Source: Galdieria partita
Taxonomy: Eukaryota; Rhodophyta; Bangiophyceae; Galdieriales; Galdieriaceae
Direction of reading: 5' to 3'
NCBI GenBank assembly: GCA_025991245.1
Contig: BQMJ01000016.1
Location: 186,001 to 250,000, forward strand
Length of the DNA: 64,000 bases
Part shown: piece after piece, positions 22,344 to 32,274 of the stretch
Position numbering within the stretch: the first letter of the stretch is position 1
Layout of the letters: every line of letters starts with the position of its first letter
Translations under genes and position numbers: made by a program
The notes under the pieces: generated by a model
Told to the model about the DNA's origin: nothing
Database searches by the model: none
The model's input: the letters and a program-made list of their open reading frames with translations, nothing else

Positions 22344-23814
22344 TCGCATCCTGAATAGACCGCCAAGGAATGGCGCCAATTCCTGGCGGAAAAATGAAGT
22401 GACCTCGTTCGTCTTTGGTTTCTCGATGAAAAGGTGACGTGGAATGAATAGAATCGAATATGATCGGTTCCTTTCGTTCAAGAGACACATTTGGACTAGG
22501 CACTAACGATGAATTGGAGCGGGTTCTCGATAAAATACTATTAGAACGACTCTTATTTGTCATAAATGTTCGTTTCAATGCTTTGCCAAGACCATTCAAA
22601 GAAGACAGCATGGAATTGTGTCTTACTCTATCTTCCGATAGGATCCGTTTGATTTCCTTACTTGCCCTTTTCTGCCCTCGAACGGCGTCTTCCTCAACTA
22701 ATGAAACTCTTGGAGTAGAAGAAAGTCTTGAAAACACTTCTGGCAATGATAACCTTTGTGAAGGCATGAATGTGTTGGAAGATGACGACCTTTGAAGAAC
22801 TGAATTTCTGTGAACAGAACGGTCAATCAGTTGAAGAGTGAATGGAGGCTTCACTTGTTTCGAAAGAAAGTATTCTTTAGCAGCTCTGGAAAGAAATGGA
22901 TGTTGCCATAATTCTTCAACATCTCCTTCACCACTTCCTAATCGTTCCAAATGATTGGGATTGAGGAGACAACAAATAAAGTCTACAAGATCCTTGCTAT
23001 AACAGCTCGGGAAGTCTTTCATGTCAATGTGAAAATTTAAAATAGCGTGCCTTAAAGTAGCTTCACAGTTTCCCCAAAAGTCATTCTCTTCAATGAGATA
23101 TTCATAAGGTGCTCTACCAAGACACGCACAATATAACAATATACCAAGCGCCCACCAATCAGTTGATAAATTGTGCCCTTTCCCGCTCAAAGTCTCCGGA
23201 GCAACATAAAATATCAAGTCCCTGACATTGCCTTGGGCTTGATCGTCACTATTCTTTGCAGCTATTGAGATTAATCTTCGATATGTTTCTGGATTCGAAG
23301 GAAGAACAGCTTTCAAGCCTCTTAGTCGTCCACAAACTCCAAAATTCGTCAAGTGTATGTGACCATGTTCATCCAATAAGATATTTTCCAACTTCAAATC
23401 TCTACATACATAACCAAATTGATGAAGACGTCCCAAAGCTAGAGATATTTCTGCAGCATAGAATAATATTTCCTTCTCCGTTAAGAGTCTACGCTGTTGC
23501 CTCAACAAAGCAAACAAGTTACCACCAGATAAGTACTCCAGAACGAGTGAAGATCCTACTTTTGGTGACCACTGGTCAAAATTCTGAACTAGAAAAGGGT
23601 GTGGGTTGCAAGTCGTCAGAACTCGCTTTTCAAACTCCACATGATTTTCTTGGTTTACGTCAATGCTGAGGAACTCAGGAACCAACTTGAGCACATAGAA
23701 TTGACCAGTGTCCATCTTTTTTAATAACATTACCGAAGAATATGTTCCTTCACTTAGTAGTCTCACAGTTTGAAAACCAGGAACAAGTTGTAAAGTAGAA
23801 CTACTTTTATTCAT
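22336..23814 (-). CDS. AGC-type protein kinase with NFG instead of DFG (possible pseudokinase)
   Basis: Single-exon gene (492 aa). The N-lobe has a weak glycine loop ([13 protein letters not shown]) and the VAIK-like lysine in [10 protein letters not shown]. The catalytic loop is [20 protein letters not shown], close to the AGC YRDLKLDN. The next motif is TNFGVCGRL, where kinases have DFG, so the Mg-binding Asp is Asn. The activation segment ends in [20 protein letters not shown] and the AGC-like tail has [12 protein letters not shown]. The C-terminal 150 residues are Ser/Arg-rich and probably disordered. The start is ATG 23814, 30 bp from the RPT3 ATG. Either it is catalytically weak or inactive, or it uses another Mg ligand. 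The exact subfamily is not clear. Confidence 0.85.
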   Translation of the reverse strand: MNKSSSTLQLVPGFQTVRLLSEGTYSSVMLLKKMDTGQFYVLKLVPEFLSIDVNQENHVEFEKRVLTTCNPHPFLVQNFDQWSPKVGSSLVLEYLSGGNLFALLRQQRRLLTEKEILFYAAEISLALGRLHQFGYVCRDLKLENILLDEHGHIHLTNFGVCGRLRGLKAVLPSNPETYRRLISIAAKNSDDQAQGNVRDLIFYVAPETLSGKGHNLSTDWWALGILLYCACLGRAPYEYLIEENDFWGNCEATLRHAILNFHIDMKDFPSCYSKDLVDFICCLLNPNHLERLGSGEGDVEELWQHPFLSRAAKEYFLSKQVKPPFTLQLIDRSVHRNSVLQRSSSSNTFMPSQRLSLPEVFSRLSSTPRVSLVEEDAVRGQKRASKEIKRILSEDRVRHNSMLSSLNGLGKALKRTFMTNKSRSNSILSRTRSNSSLVPSPNVSLERKEPIIFDSIHSTSPFHRETKDERGHFIFPPGIGAIPWRSIQDANG

Positions 23815-23844
23815 CACTCCAAATTTCCATTTGGATTGTTTGTG

Positions 23845-25141
23845 ATGATGAGTAGCGCTGCTTCTTCAACGATATGGAATGCCGAAAACAGTTATAAAGA
23901 GTTAGGTGGCAACTTACACAAGTCTCTCGAGTATTCATGGTCCAACGACTTTTATGTAAGGCTAAAGACTCTTCAAAGACAGTTGGAATTTTTGGAAATT
24001 CAGGAAGAATATATCAAGGACGAAATGAAGAACCTTAAACGGGAATATCAACAAGCTCAAGAAGAAGTAAAGCGCATTCAGTCTGTTCCGTTGGTTATTG
24101 GGCAGTTTTTGGAGATGATTGATGCTAACACAGCTATTGTTGGTTCCACTGCTGGTTCGAACTACTACGTGAGAGTGTTGAGTACTGTAAATAGGGAACA
24201 GCTGAAACCCAACAGTTCAGTAGCGTTGCATAGGCACTCGAATTCGTTGGTAGATGTTTTACCTCCCGAGTCGGATTCAACTATTGCAATGTTGCAGGCT
24301 GGAGAGAAGCCAGACGTTTCTTATTCAGATATTGGAGGACTTGACATACAAAAACAGGAAATTAGAGAGGCAGTTGAGTTGCCGTTAACAGATCCAGATC
24401 TTTACAAACAAATTGGCATTGATCCACCTAGAGGTGTGCTGCTATATGGTCCTCCTGGAACTGGAAAAACTATGTTGGCTAAAGCAGTTGCACATCATAC
24501 AACTGCTTCTTTCATTCGAGTAGTTGGCTCCGAGTTTGTTCAAAAGTATCTTGGTGAGGGTCCAAGAATGGTAAGTGAGAATATCTCGATATTATACGAT
24601 ATCTTGTGATGTGTTTGTTTAGGTTCGCGATGTATTTCGGTTGGCTCGAGAAAACTCACCTTGTATTGTATTTATTGATGAAATCGATGCTATTGCTACT
24701 AAGAGATTCGATGCACAAACTGGAGCCGACCGTGAAGTTCAGAGAATTTTGATGGAGTTGTTGAATCAAATGGATGGCTTTGATCAATCTACCAATATCA
24801 AAGTTATTATGTGTACAAATCGCCACGATACTTTGGATCCAGCATTACTGAGGCCTGGTCGATTGGATAGGAAAATAGAATTTCCTTTACCAGACAGAAG
24901 ACAGAAACGATTGATATTTCAAGTTGTTACCGGAAAGATGAATTTGAGTGAGGAAGTTGATTTAGAAGACTATGTTTCTAGACCGGATAAAATTTCAGGT
25001 GCAGATATTGCAGCTATTTGTCAGGAAGCCGGAATGCAAGCCGTAAGGAAGAATCGTTATGTTATACTTCCAAAAGATTTTGAAAAGGCTTATAAAATTG
25101 TTGTTCGTAAGGATGAGCAGGAGTTTGCTTTTTACAAATAA
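23845..25141 (+). CDS. RPT3: 26S proteasome AAA-ATPase subunit RPT3 (PSMC4/S6b)
   Basis: Base-ring ATPase of the 19S regulatory particle that unfolds ubiquitinated substrates. Two exons, 23845-24570 and 24623-25141 (414 aa). An N-terminal coiled coil (residues about 30-80, [20 protein letters not shown]) precedes the OB domain ([18 protein letters not shown]). The AAA domain shows [19 protein letters not shown], the pore loop [12 protein letters not shown], Walker [17 protein letters not shown], the arginine fingers [17 protein letters not shown] and sensor 2 [14 protein letters not shown]. The C-terminus FYK is an HbYX motif for docking into the 20S alpha ring, as in RPT3 of other eukaryotes. 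Confidence 0.97.
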
Positions 25142-25484
25142 TATTGGAAATAAAGGTGCTTTCCTGTTTTGTCTATTTCTTGTGTTGATGCGGTTGTTGT
25201 ATATTTCCATTTTCTGAAAGGAGACTCATGAATAGAATGTCATTACAGTGTTTCTAAGTGAAGTCAGAATAAAAATATCTCAAGTGCAGGTTCAAATCTA
25301 AATAGATACTAACATAGGTTGAAAATATAGAAAAAGTTCCTTTGAGTAAAAATATTTATAATGACAACTTTTCCCTAAGAAAGCCATGTAGAGAGATAAA
25401 GAAAAACGTGTTAAGAAAACTATCAGCAAAGAATATGCTATTCACGATGACTTTATGGATTCTTTCAATCCCAACGTAAGCCCA
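25142..25484. other. Spacer between two convergent genes, no feature seen
   Basis: This 343-bp stretch lies between the convergent stops of RPT3 and the SulP gene. It is AT-rich 3'-UTR-like sequence. A tRNA T-loop look-alike (GGTTCAAATC near 25291) has no matching D arm or acceptor stem. Confidence 0.5.
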
Positions 25485-27886
25485 TCAATCACATCTTCTC
25501 CAAAACGGAATATGCGATAAATTTGAGAAACTGGGAGCTGAAGTACTTCTTTTCATATTGCTGTGTATAGGAACCACTTTGTTCTCGTCGTGATATAAAA
25601 ATTGGAGTGGATGAAACGACGAAGAAACTTGTCTCGATCCATAACTTTCCATAACTTGACCATTGGTTACAACTTGAACCTGCAACATTTCCATTTGTTT
25701 CCTTTCATTCCTGTCGGAAGTTTGTTTACTGCAATGTATTTCAGTTAAGACATCCTCAAGACTGCGTAAGGTGGAATGACTACTCAAACCAGCCAAACAA
25801 AACTTCAAATGAATATTTGAAGAAGCTTGGCAAAACACAAGTTCAACGTGTTGTGATTCCAAATGCTCCTTTACTGAACGCACAAGTCTCAATGCCGAGG
25901 AATCGATGGTACTCATTCCGCCAATGTCGATCAGAATCATATCTATACACCGTACTCGTCTTTCCTGTATAAAGGACAAAACCATGGTTAGAATACTCAT
26001 AACTGAGAAGTATAAAATGGACATATAATCCTATACCTTGTCTAACAATCGAAATATTTTGGATTGGAACGACCCTGCATTTCCAAAATAGAGATTTTCC
26101 GATATACGTAGGCACAAAATGGAAGGCTCCACACAAGTCTCGTTCAAAGAAAGATTTGTGCTACTCACTAAATCGTTCATGACTTTTCTTTGTGTCACAC
26201 TTTTAGGCAAAATCTGAATTTTGGGCCTTTTATACAAGATAAATCAGTAGGAACAACTATAGCATGTTTCAGAATAATACCTGTATGTGGCATACAACAT
26301 CATCATTAGAGAAACTGCAACTGAAGACAACAAGCCGTACAAGGAACCAGACCCCAAAGTGGAAACAAAAGCAATCAAAAGAACAATGAGATCAAGTCGA
26401 TCTACTCTCCAGAGATATACAGCTTCCTGATAGTCCACAAGGTTGCTTACTGCCATAATCACAATACATGAAAGCACACATTTAGGAAGATGCGTAAATA
26501 GCGGCATGAGAACCAAAATAGACAAAAGAATAATGAGAGAAGCAACAATACTAGCCAGTTGCGTATTTGCTCCAGTATGTGCATTCACGGCTGAGCGAGA
26601 AAAACTACCCGCTATTAGATTCCAACATTAAAAAAGTCAAAGAAAAATAACCAAAAATATGCCGCACCCATTACATATGAATGAAAAATCGAACCAATAA
26701 TATTTGAAGTTCCAAGAGCCACGAGTTCTTGGTTAGCATGAATACGATATCGATAGCGCAAAGCCAATGCTGATGCAATAGACATACTATAACAAACAAA
26801 AGAGTTCAGTCACTGAAAACGGTTGTAACTATTTTGCCACACCTTTCTGCAATAACTAGGGCAACCATTGCAAAGGTTGGACCTATGTAAGAAGACAAAG
26901 CCAAATTCGACAACTTGGGAAGAGCTGGAGCAGGAATACCAGAAGGAATATGTCCAACTTCTTCTATTCCAAACTTTACAGACAAGTTAAGAAAGTAATT
27001 CAAAGAAATGGAAAGAATAGATGCAAACAATGGAGCTATCGAGCCAATCAAGGTTTGAGGTATCCACTCAGGTAAATGTAACCATTGATGCAATGGTAAA
27101 TGACGAAGGCCAAACATAATAAGGAGACAGGAAAGTGAAAACAACAAAGTAGCAACGTTTGTCTGAGAGATGTTTCTAAATGTTTCATACACAAGTTTCC
27201 ACTAAGGACATGATAATCAATAAGCAAGTACACAAAAGTAACACCAACACATACTGCAAATTCACTGGACTCAATTTCATATCCAAAGCAAGTAGATATT
27301 TGAGTCAGTGCAATAGTAATTGCTGCTGCACTGGTAAAACCACTAATGACTGGGTGACTGACAAAATGGATGATAAAACCCAACCGCAAAAGACCCAATC
27401 CTAACAAAATGAAACCTACAAGGAAAGTTACTGCGTTGGCTACAAAAACCTTTTCCACCGTAGTTGATCCACTAGGAAAGGAATTGGCTAGCAATAAAGA
27501 GACCAAAGCTACAGGACCAACTGACAGATGTTTCGAAGTTCCAAACAAACTATATATTATCATTGGCATAGTGCAATAAAGACCATAAATAGGTGGCAAC
27601 CCTGCAACTACAGCATAACTCATTCCTTGACTGATACACTCCGCAGTCAGAAGATATTCGTCATACCCACTGATACTTACGGCAAAAGTATTGTTCCAAT
27701 AGTTAAACCAGCAATACAGTCCCCCAGCAAATAACTTTTTTTATACTTGACTATCCAGTTCAGCATAGGAACAACCCTACTTGAATAATGATACATCGTC
27801 TGTAAACCAAAGGGCATCTTATATAGAATTAGAAACGAGATCGTCTCATTTTCTAAGGAATAATAGACACAATTGCTCAATCTCAT
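25485..27886 (-). CDS. SulP-family anion transporter with C-terminal STAS domain
   Basis: SLC26/SULTR-type carrier, probably for sulfate. ATG 27886 starts the protein; a later Met (27817) is an alternative. The order of parts is LLGDCIAGLTIGTILLPQGM followed by SYAVVAGLPPIYGLYC (the SulP signature), SVGPVALVSLLLANSF, HPVISGFTSAAAITIALTQI, several more hydrophobic segments, the NLVDYQEA loop, SRSAVNAHTGANTQLASIVA in the GS/NxxxG region, and a STAS domain near the C-terminus (IDMILIDIGGMSTIDSSALR). Seven or more short introns are present. The tail after the STAS domain is Ser-rich. Direction and specificity are inferred from family. It lies 18 bp downstream of the uL6m stop on the same strand. 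Confidence 0.9.
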
Positions 27887-27904
27887 TTCAAACTCAAGTC
27901 ATCT

Positions 27905-28366
27905 TTATTTCTTCTTTCCTTCCTTAAGTCTTACTTCCTCCAACAGATATCTAATTCCTTTCCCTTTATAAGCATCTGGAGGTCTGATCAAACGAACTTG
28001 TCCTGCAGCATGGCGCACTTGTTTCTCGTCTATGCCTACTACGCTCAATAGCGTCTGATTAAGGACATGATATTGAACGCCATCTTTTTCTTTTGGTAAG
28101 TATACAGGATGTGTAAAGCCTACGCGAAGTACAATTCTGTCTTCCTCTTCTTGGGCACGAAAACCTACTCCCACCAACTCTAACAGAACAGCATATCCAT
28201 TATTTGCAACCTGCAGCCAAGATTTTGCTTTTGTAGGAAGATAATGGGAACCTGATGCAAGAAATTTGACAGTTTCACCCAACTTGCCAATGACAAGAGC
28301 TTTCGTCTTTTCTGCCTTGGAAGCAGGAACAAAGAAAAAACCACCATACGAACTTGAACTTGCCAT
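27905..28366 (-). CDS. Mitochondrial ribosomal protein uL6
   Basis: Large-subunit protein near the GTPase centre. Single exon, 153 aa, shorter than bacterial uL6 (about 177). The C-terminal half is very well conserved: LLELVGVGFRAQEEEDRIVL, GFTHPVYLPKE, GIDEKQVRHAAGQVRLIRPP, YKGKGIRYLLEEVRLKEGKKK split around the usual PYKGKGIRY. The N-terminal beta-domain is reduced to about 50 residues (VIGKLGETVKFLASGSHYLP). The nuclear location, bacterial type and short N-terminus suggest transfer from the mitochondrial genome, where several red algae still keep rpl6. A plastid product is less likely because red-algal plastids normally encode their own rpl6. Targeting is not proven by sequence. Confidence 0.85.
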   Translation of the reverse strand: MASSSSYGGFFFVPASKAEKTKALVIGKLGETVKFLASGSHYLPTKAKSWLQVANNGYAVLLELVGVGFRAQEEEDRIVLRVGFTHPVYLPKEKDGVQYHVLNQTLLSVVGIDEKQVRHAAGQVRLIRPPDAYKGKGIRYLLEEVRLKEGKKK

Positions 28367-28709
28367 GGTTGGTTAAAAGGATAATATCAACAAATATTCG
28401 CAAGTAAAAAGCACAGTAACACTTAATACATAAACAAATGGTGGTAACTCCCAAACAAATATTTTACAAATTTCTAAGCAATAAAACCCAAAACTTGAAA
28501 ACTTAGCCCACTATTCCCTTAACACAAATGATGTGCAAAAAATATTCTCATAATGTTCATACCATTCGTCATTATTGAAACTTGGTCAGAAACAAAAGAC
28601 GTTTTGTATGGGATCCAAACAAAAATAAATTCTTTTCGCGTTCAACTAATAGCCTGAGCAATCTATGAATGATTCATTCTACGAAGACTCAAGAGCAAAA
28701 TCCTTCCAC
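28367..28709. other. AT-rich spacer, no gene seen
   Basis: This 343-bp stretch lies between the uL6m start and the NMNAT stop. It contains no open frame of note. It should include the uL6m promoter and the NMNAT 3' end. Confidence 0.5.
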
Positions 28710-29709
28710 TCAAGGAACAGAATGGTTACTTTGTTTCTTTTGATATAAACTATGACGAATAATGTAGCGGTATACTGACTCAGGTACCATATATTTAACA
28801 GAACCTCCTTTCCTTAGAGTATCCCTGTAAATTATTTTAAGCCCTCAATTGTAATATACAGTGTTATGTTACTTACCTGACCATAGTAGAGCTGATTTGA
28901 CACAAAGGAGCTTGATCTACAATAAAAACTTTGTCCTGATAGCCAGGAAGATATGCTTTGACCTGTTTATCGACTCGAGACTTGCTCAAATCTTCCATTC
29001 TGGGAATCACAAATAGAGACACTGTATCCAAAAGCCGTTCTACCTATTCAAAGCACTTTCATACGAAACAGAGAGCAAATATCAACCAGTCGTTATACTC
29101 ACATGACCCTTTGGCCATATGTCAGGATTGAATAAACTGCGATACAAATCACTACCACATACAAAAGCCAGTTGAACTTGGACTCCATATAATCTATCAA
29201 GTTGTGAACGAAAGTGTTCCATTACTAGAAAAGTTGGCGAGTACTCCGAGCGACAACATTCCCAGTCGTCTACCATTAGCCAAGTAGAGTCCTCTACTGC
29301 AAGTCGACACATCTCTAAACGTTGTCTACTGGTAATGAGACCTTCCTTGCCATAAGAATCGTGAACGGGAGATAGATAGCCGCCCAATACTTGTAAGCCA
29401 TTGTAGTGAGCGAAATTGTATGCAGATTCTAAGACAACTCTTAGTGATTGCTTAAAACAACTGAAGCAGAGTGTAGATACCCATCAAGATAAGGTGCGCA
29501 AGCGTTACTGGTGAAAAAGAACCACAGTTCACCAATACAACGCCATTTCCACTATTCTCTGCCAATTTACTGGTTGGAAAGGAACTCATAAACCTGGCAA
29601 GTGTGTCTTTCAATCTTAGAGTAGAAACAGTTACTAGTTGAAGCTTACAAATGTACAGACGATTAGTCTTCCTTGTAAACCCTCTCACATATCCATACAT
29701 TTTCTTCAT
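28710..29709 (-). CDS. NMNAT: Nicotinamide/nicotinate mononucleotide adenylyltransferase
   Basis: Transfers AMP from ATP to NMN or NaMN, making NAD+ or NaAD. Motifs are the nucleotidyltransferase LVNCGSFSPVTLAHLILM (family GSFxPxTxxH), GGYLSPVHDSYGKEGLITS, DWECCRSEYSPTFLVMEHF, LAFVCGSDLYRSL, and the C-terminal ISSTMVRDTLRKGGSVKYMV (family ISSTxxR). Five exons with introns of about 50 nt are inferred. The first ATG is 29709; Met 29589 (MSSFPTSKL) would shorten a basic N-terminal extension of 40 residues that may or may not be a targeting signal. It directly follows the NAD synthetase gene on the same strand, 55 bp away, so that the last two NAD-biosynthesis steps are neighbours. Confidence 0.93.
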
Positions 29710-29764
29710 CAAAAGAACATATTCATTTATGTAGAAATGGTCGTCTGATTATTCAATTGGATGA

Positions 29765-32224
29765 CTAACCCAATTTTGTAACAAGTTGATCTATCTTGGA
29801 AAACTGCCACTGCCAACGACTATTGTACAAAAATGGTCGAAGGTCATAACGATTATCTTCTGGAGAATAATTCTCGGCATGATACGAAGGAGTAAGAATT
29901 GTCATCTTATGTCGATTCATAGAATACATACGAAAGAAAAATTTAACCTGAAAAACATTCCTATCAGTTTTCATAATAATGAACGCGAAGCTTACTTTAT
30001 CTGCAATTTGTGCATAACTTAAATGCTTCCATACTTGTGACAACTTGAGGAACATACTAACTGGCCCACAGCGACCCAATTTACGAAGACGACCATACCA
30101 AGTTAACTCTTCATAAGTCATTCCCATATCTGCTTCATCCGTTTGGGTATACGAAGCAGTAATAGGTTCAAGTTCCGCTGTAGGAGGCGCTTCAGTAATA
30201 CTCTTCAGGGATGCATATCCCAATCCATTCTCCTCCAGAGGTTTTGCAGCAAAAGAAAGAAATGTTTTTAGATCAACTTTTGAAATACCACCTAAAGAAT
30301 AGAAATAAAAATTATATGTGCCTGCAATACATACAATAACTTGCCAATAGGATTGATATCTGCACTGCTACAATCATATTTTGTCAAATAACCTCGAAGT
30401 CCTTCATCCACATTGGCACTTCCTAAAACCAATAAGGATCCTTTACGCCCTCGAATAAATGGCAACATTTGAGCAAAAAAATATGAAACCACCATTCGGA
30501 TTCTTGCTTGAATATTTTGCAAGGCAAGATTTTCTGTTTCGCTTCCTCCATAAACTCTAAAACGAGGCATTTTGTCCTCTCCAAACACAAGACAAAAAAG
30601 CTTTACCTATTCCAACCATTTTTCATCAACATTTCCATATGAATATAGATTAACAAGCAAACCATTGCATCCACAACAATATCCACATTGATATCTAAAT
30701 GATAGGAGCCAATGTCATTGGCAAGAACTTTGGATCTTTCTTTGGTATCTTTTGATGAATTTTTGGTGCCCATAAAACAAGTATGAAATATACGCGATGC
30801 CAATTCACGTGCATCTGTTGGTACATATTTCGAGTCATGTGACTCTCCACATACACGACGAATATCTTCTAAGACTCGAATATATCCCTTTTGCACTGCA
30901 CGACACAATAGTTGGCACATACTTCCAACTATGGCTGCTGAAGCCGAAGAATCTGCTCCTCCACTTAGAGGCAGAAAGAAACCTGCTGCTCCACTTCTAC
31001 GTAAATAATCCCACAACCAACAGGCTGGTCCCAGAGCAATCTCCTCCATGGGATGATGAATACGTACCTATCCATGTTTTCGAATAAATATTCGTATCAT
31101 ATGAAACAACTAATGACTCTAAAACAACATCCAATATATTCTTACCTGAATTGGAGGCGATGGAACAATGTTCAAACCGTTATCAGATGAGTTACAAATA
31201 TAAAATCCAGGAATTGTAATTCTTGAAATGTCTTCCATTTCTGCTGCTTGAACGCCCCGTGAGGCAACAGCGACACGATGACTGGTCACTTCATCCAAAT
31301 CTACAACACCAACTACAACTTCAACTTCAGTTTCTAGACAAAATTGCGACCCTTGAGCAACTATTTGACCATTGACACAAATACAAGCACAGCCATCAAA
31401 ATATAATCTTCCTCCATCGCAACCAAGTTGATTTGCATACAAGTAAACACCGCCTCCTTTTGAAGTTGCTCCACGTATCAAATTTAAACGTTGATCAAGT
31501 TTACGAAGATGATGATGGGATCCTGAACCGTTTGCGAGTATCTCAACGCCATTTAGAAGATACTTAACATGTGGAGAGTCTACTGTAAATAATTCTTCAC
31601 AAGTTTCCACAGCTAGACTAGTATCCTCAACTTCAATGATTGCTTCTCCAAAAGGGCAAGTTCTTTGACCCGTGATGTTCACTATGTCTTCAGGTAGCTT
31701 ATATTTCTCCAAAACACTTCGTCTTTTCCAAGCGCGAAACCAACGAGACTCTCTATAGTTACCATCGTCGGCAAGAAAGAGCTTGGGTCTCAGAAGGATA
31801 ATACGTCTATCATAAATAAGACAACGACAGTTATATGAAACACCCCGATGTAAAATAGGCAAGCCAACATCTACTAAAATACCCTCGGTTACTCGTGACT
31901 CTATCAACTCACCAATAACTTCCCAAGAGTGCTGAAAAGTGTCGGGCTCAAGAAAGTGATCTTCGCAACCGTAGCCCTAACTACAAAATCAGTGAACTGC
32001 AAAAAATTCTGTTATGAAACTTTTTATAACCGTTACTTCCAACTCTGGTCCAACACGATAACGGGCACCCTTCTCCTTCGCTTCCAAAATGGACTGCTGG
32101 ATTCTGTTCAGGTTTCCTTGAAAGTCCATTGCCCACTACATATATAAGCATACTAAGATCATTTCCAACAAAATACAACTACCTGATTCAAGTTGCATGT
32201 TGCAATAACAGCAAGTCTCGTCAT
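29765..32224 (-). CDS. NADSYN1: Glutamine-dependent NAD+ synthetase
   Basis: Converts nicotinic acid adenine dinucleotide to NAD+ using glutamine. ATG 32224 gives [19 protein letters not shown], the usual eukaryotic N-terminus. The CN-hydrolase (glutaminase) domain has its Glu in [15 protein letters not shown], Lys in [20 protein letters not shown] and Cys in [14 protein letters not shown]. The ligase domain has the PP-loop [57 protein letters not shown] and [13 protein letters not shown]. Downstream are [19 protein letters not shown] and [20 protein letters not shown]. About seven introns are present. Both active sites look complete. Confidence 0.95.
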
Positions 32225-32274
32225 AATAATAACTGATTCTCCCAAAAATCAATTTTGAATTTTCTACACTCACT

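Noticed and set aside
25280-25310. tRNA-like T-loop sequence GGTTCAAATC
   Set aside because: No D-arm consensus, anticodon arm or complementary acceptor stem lies at the right distances.
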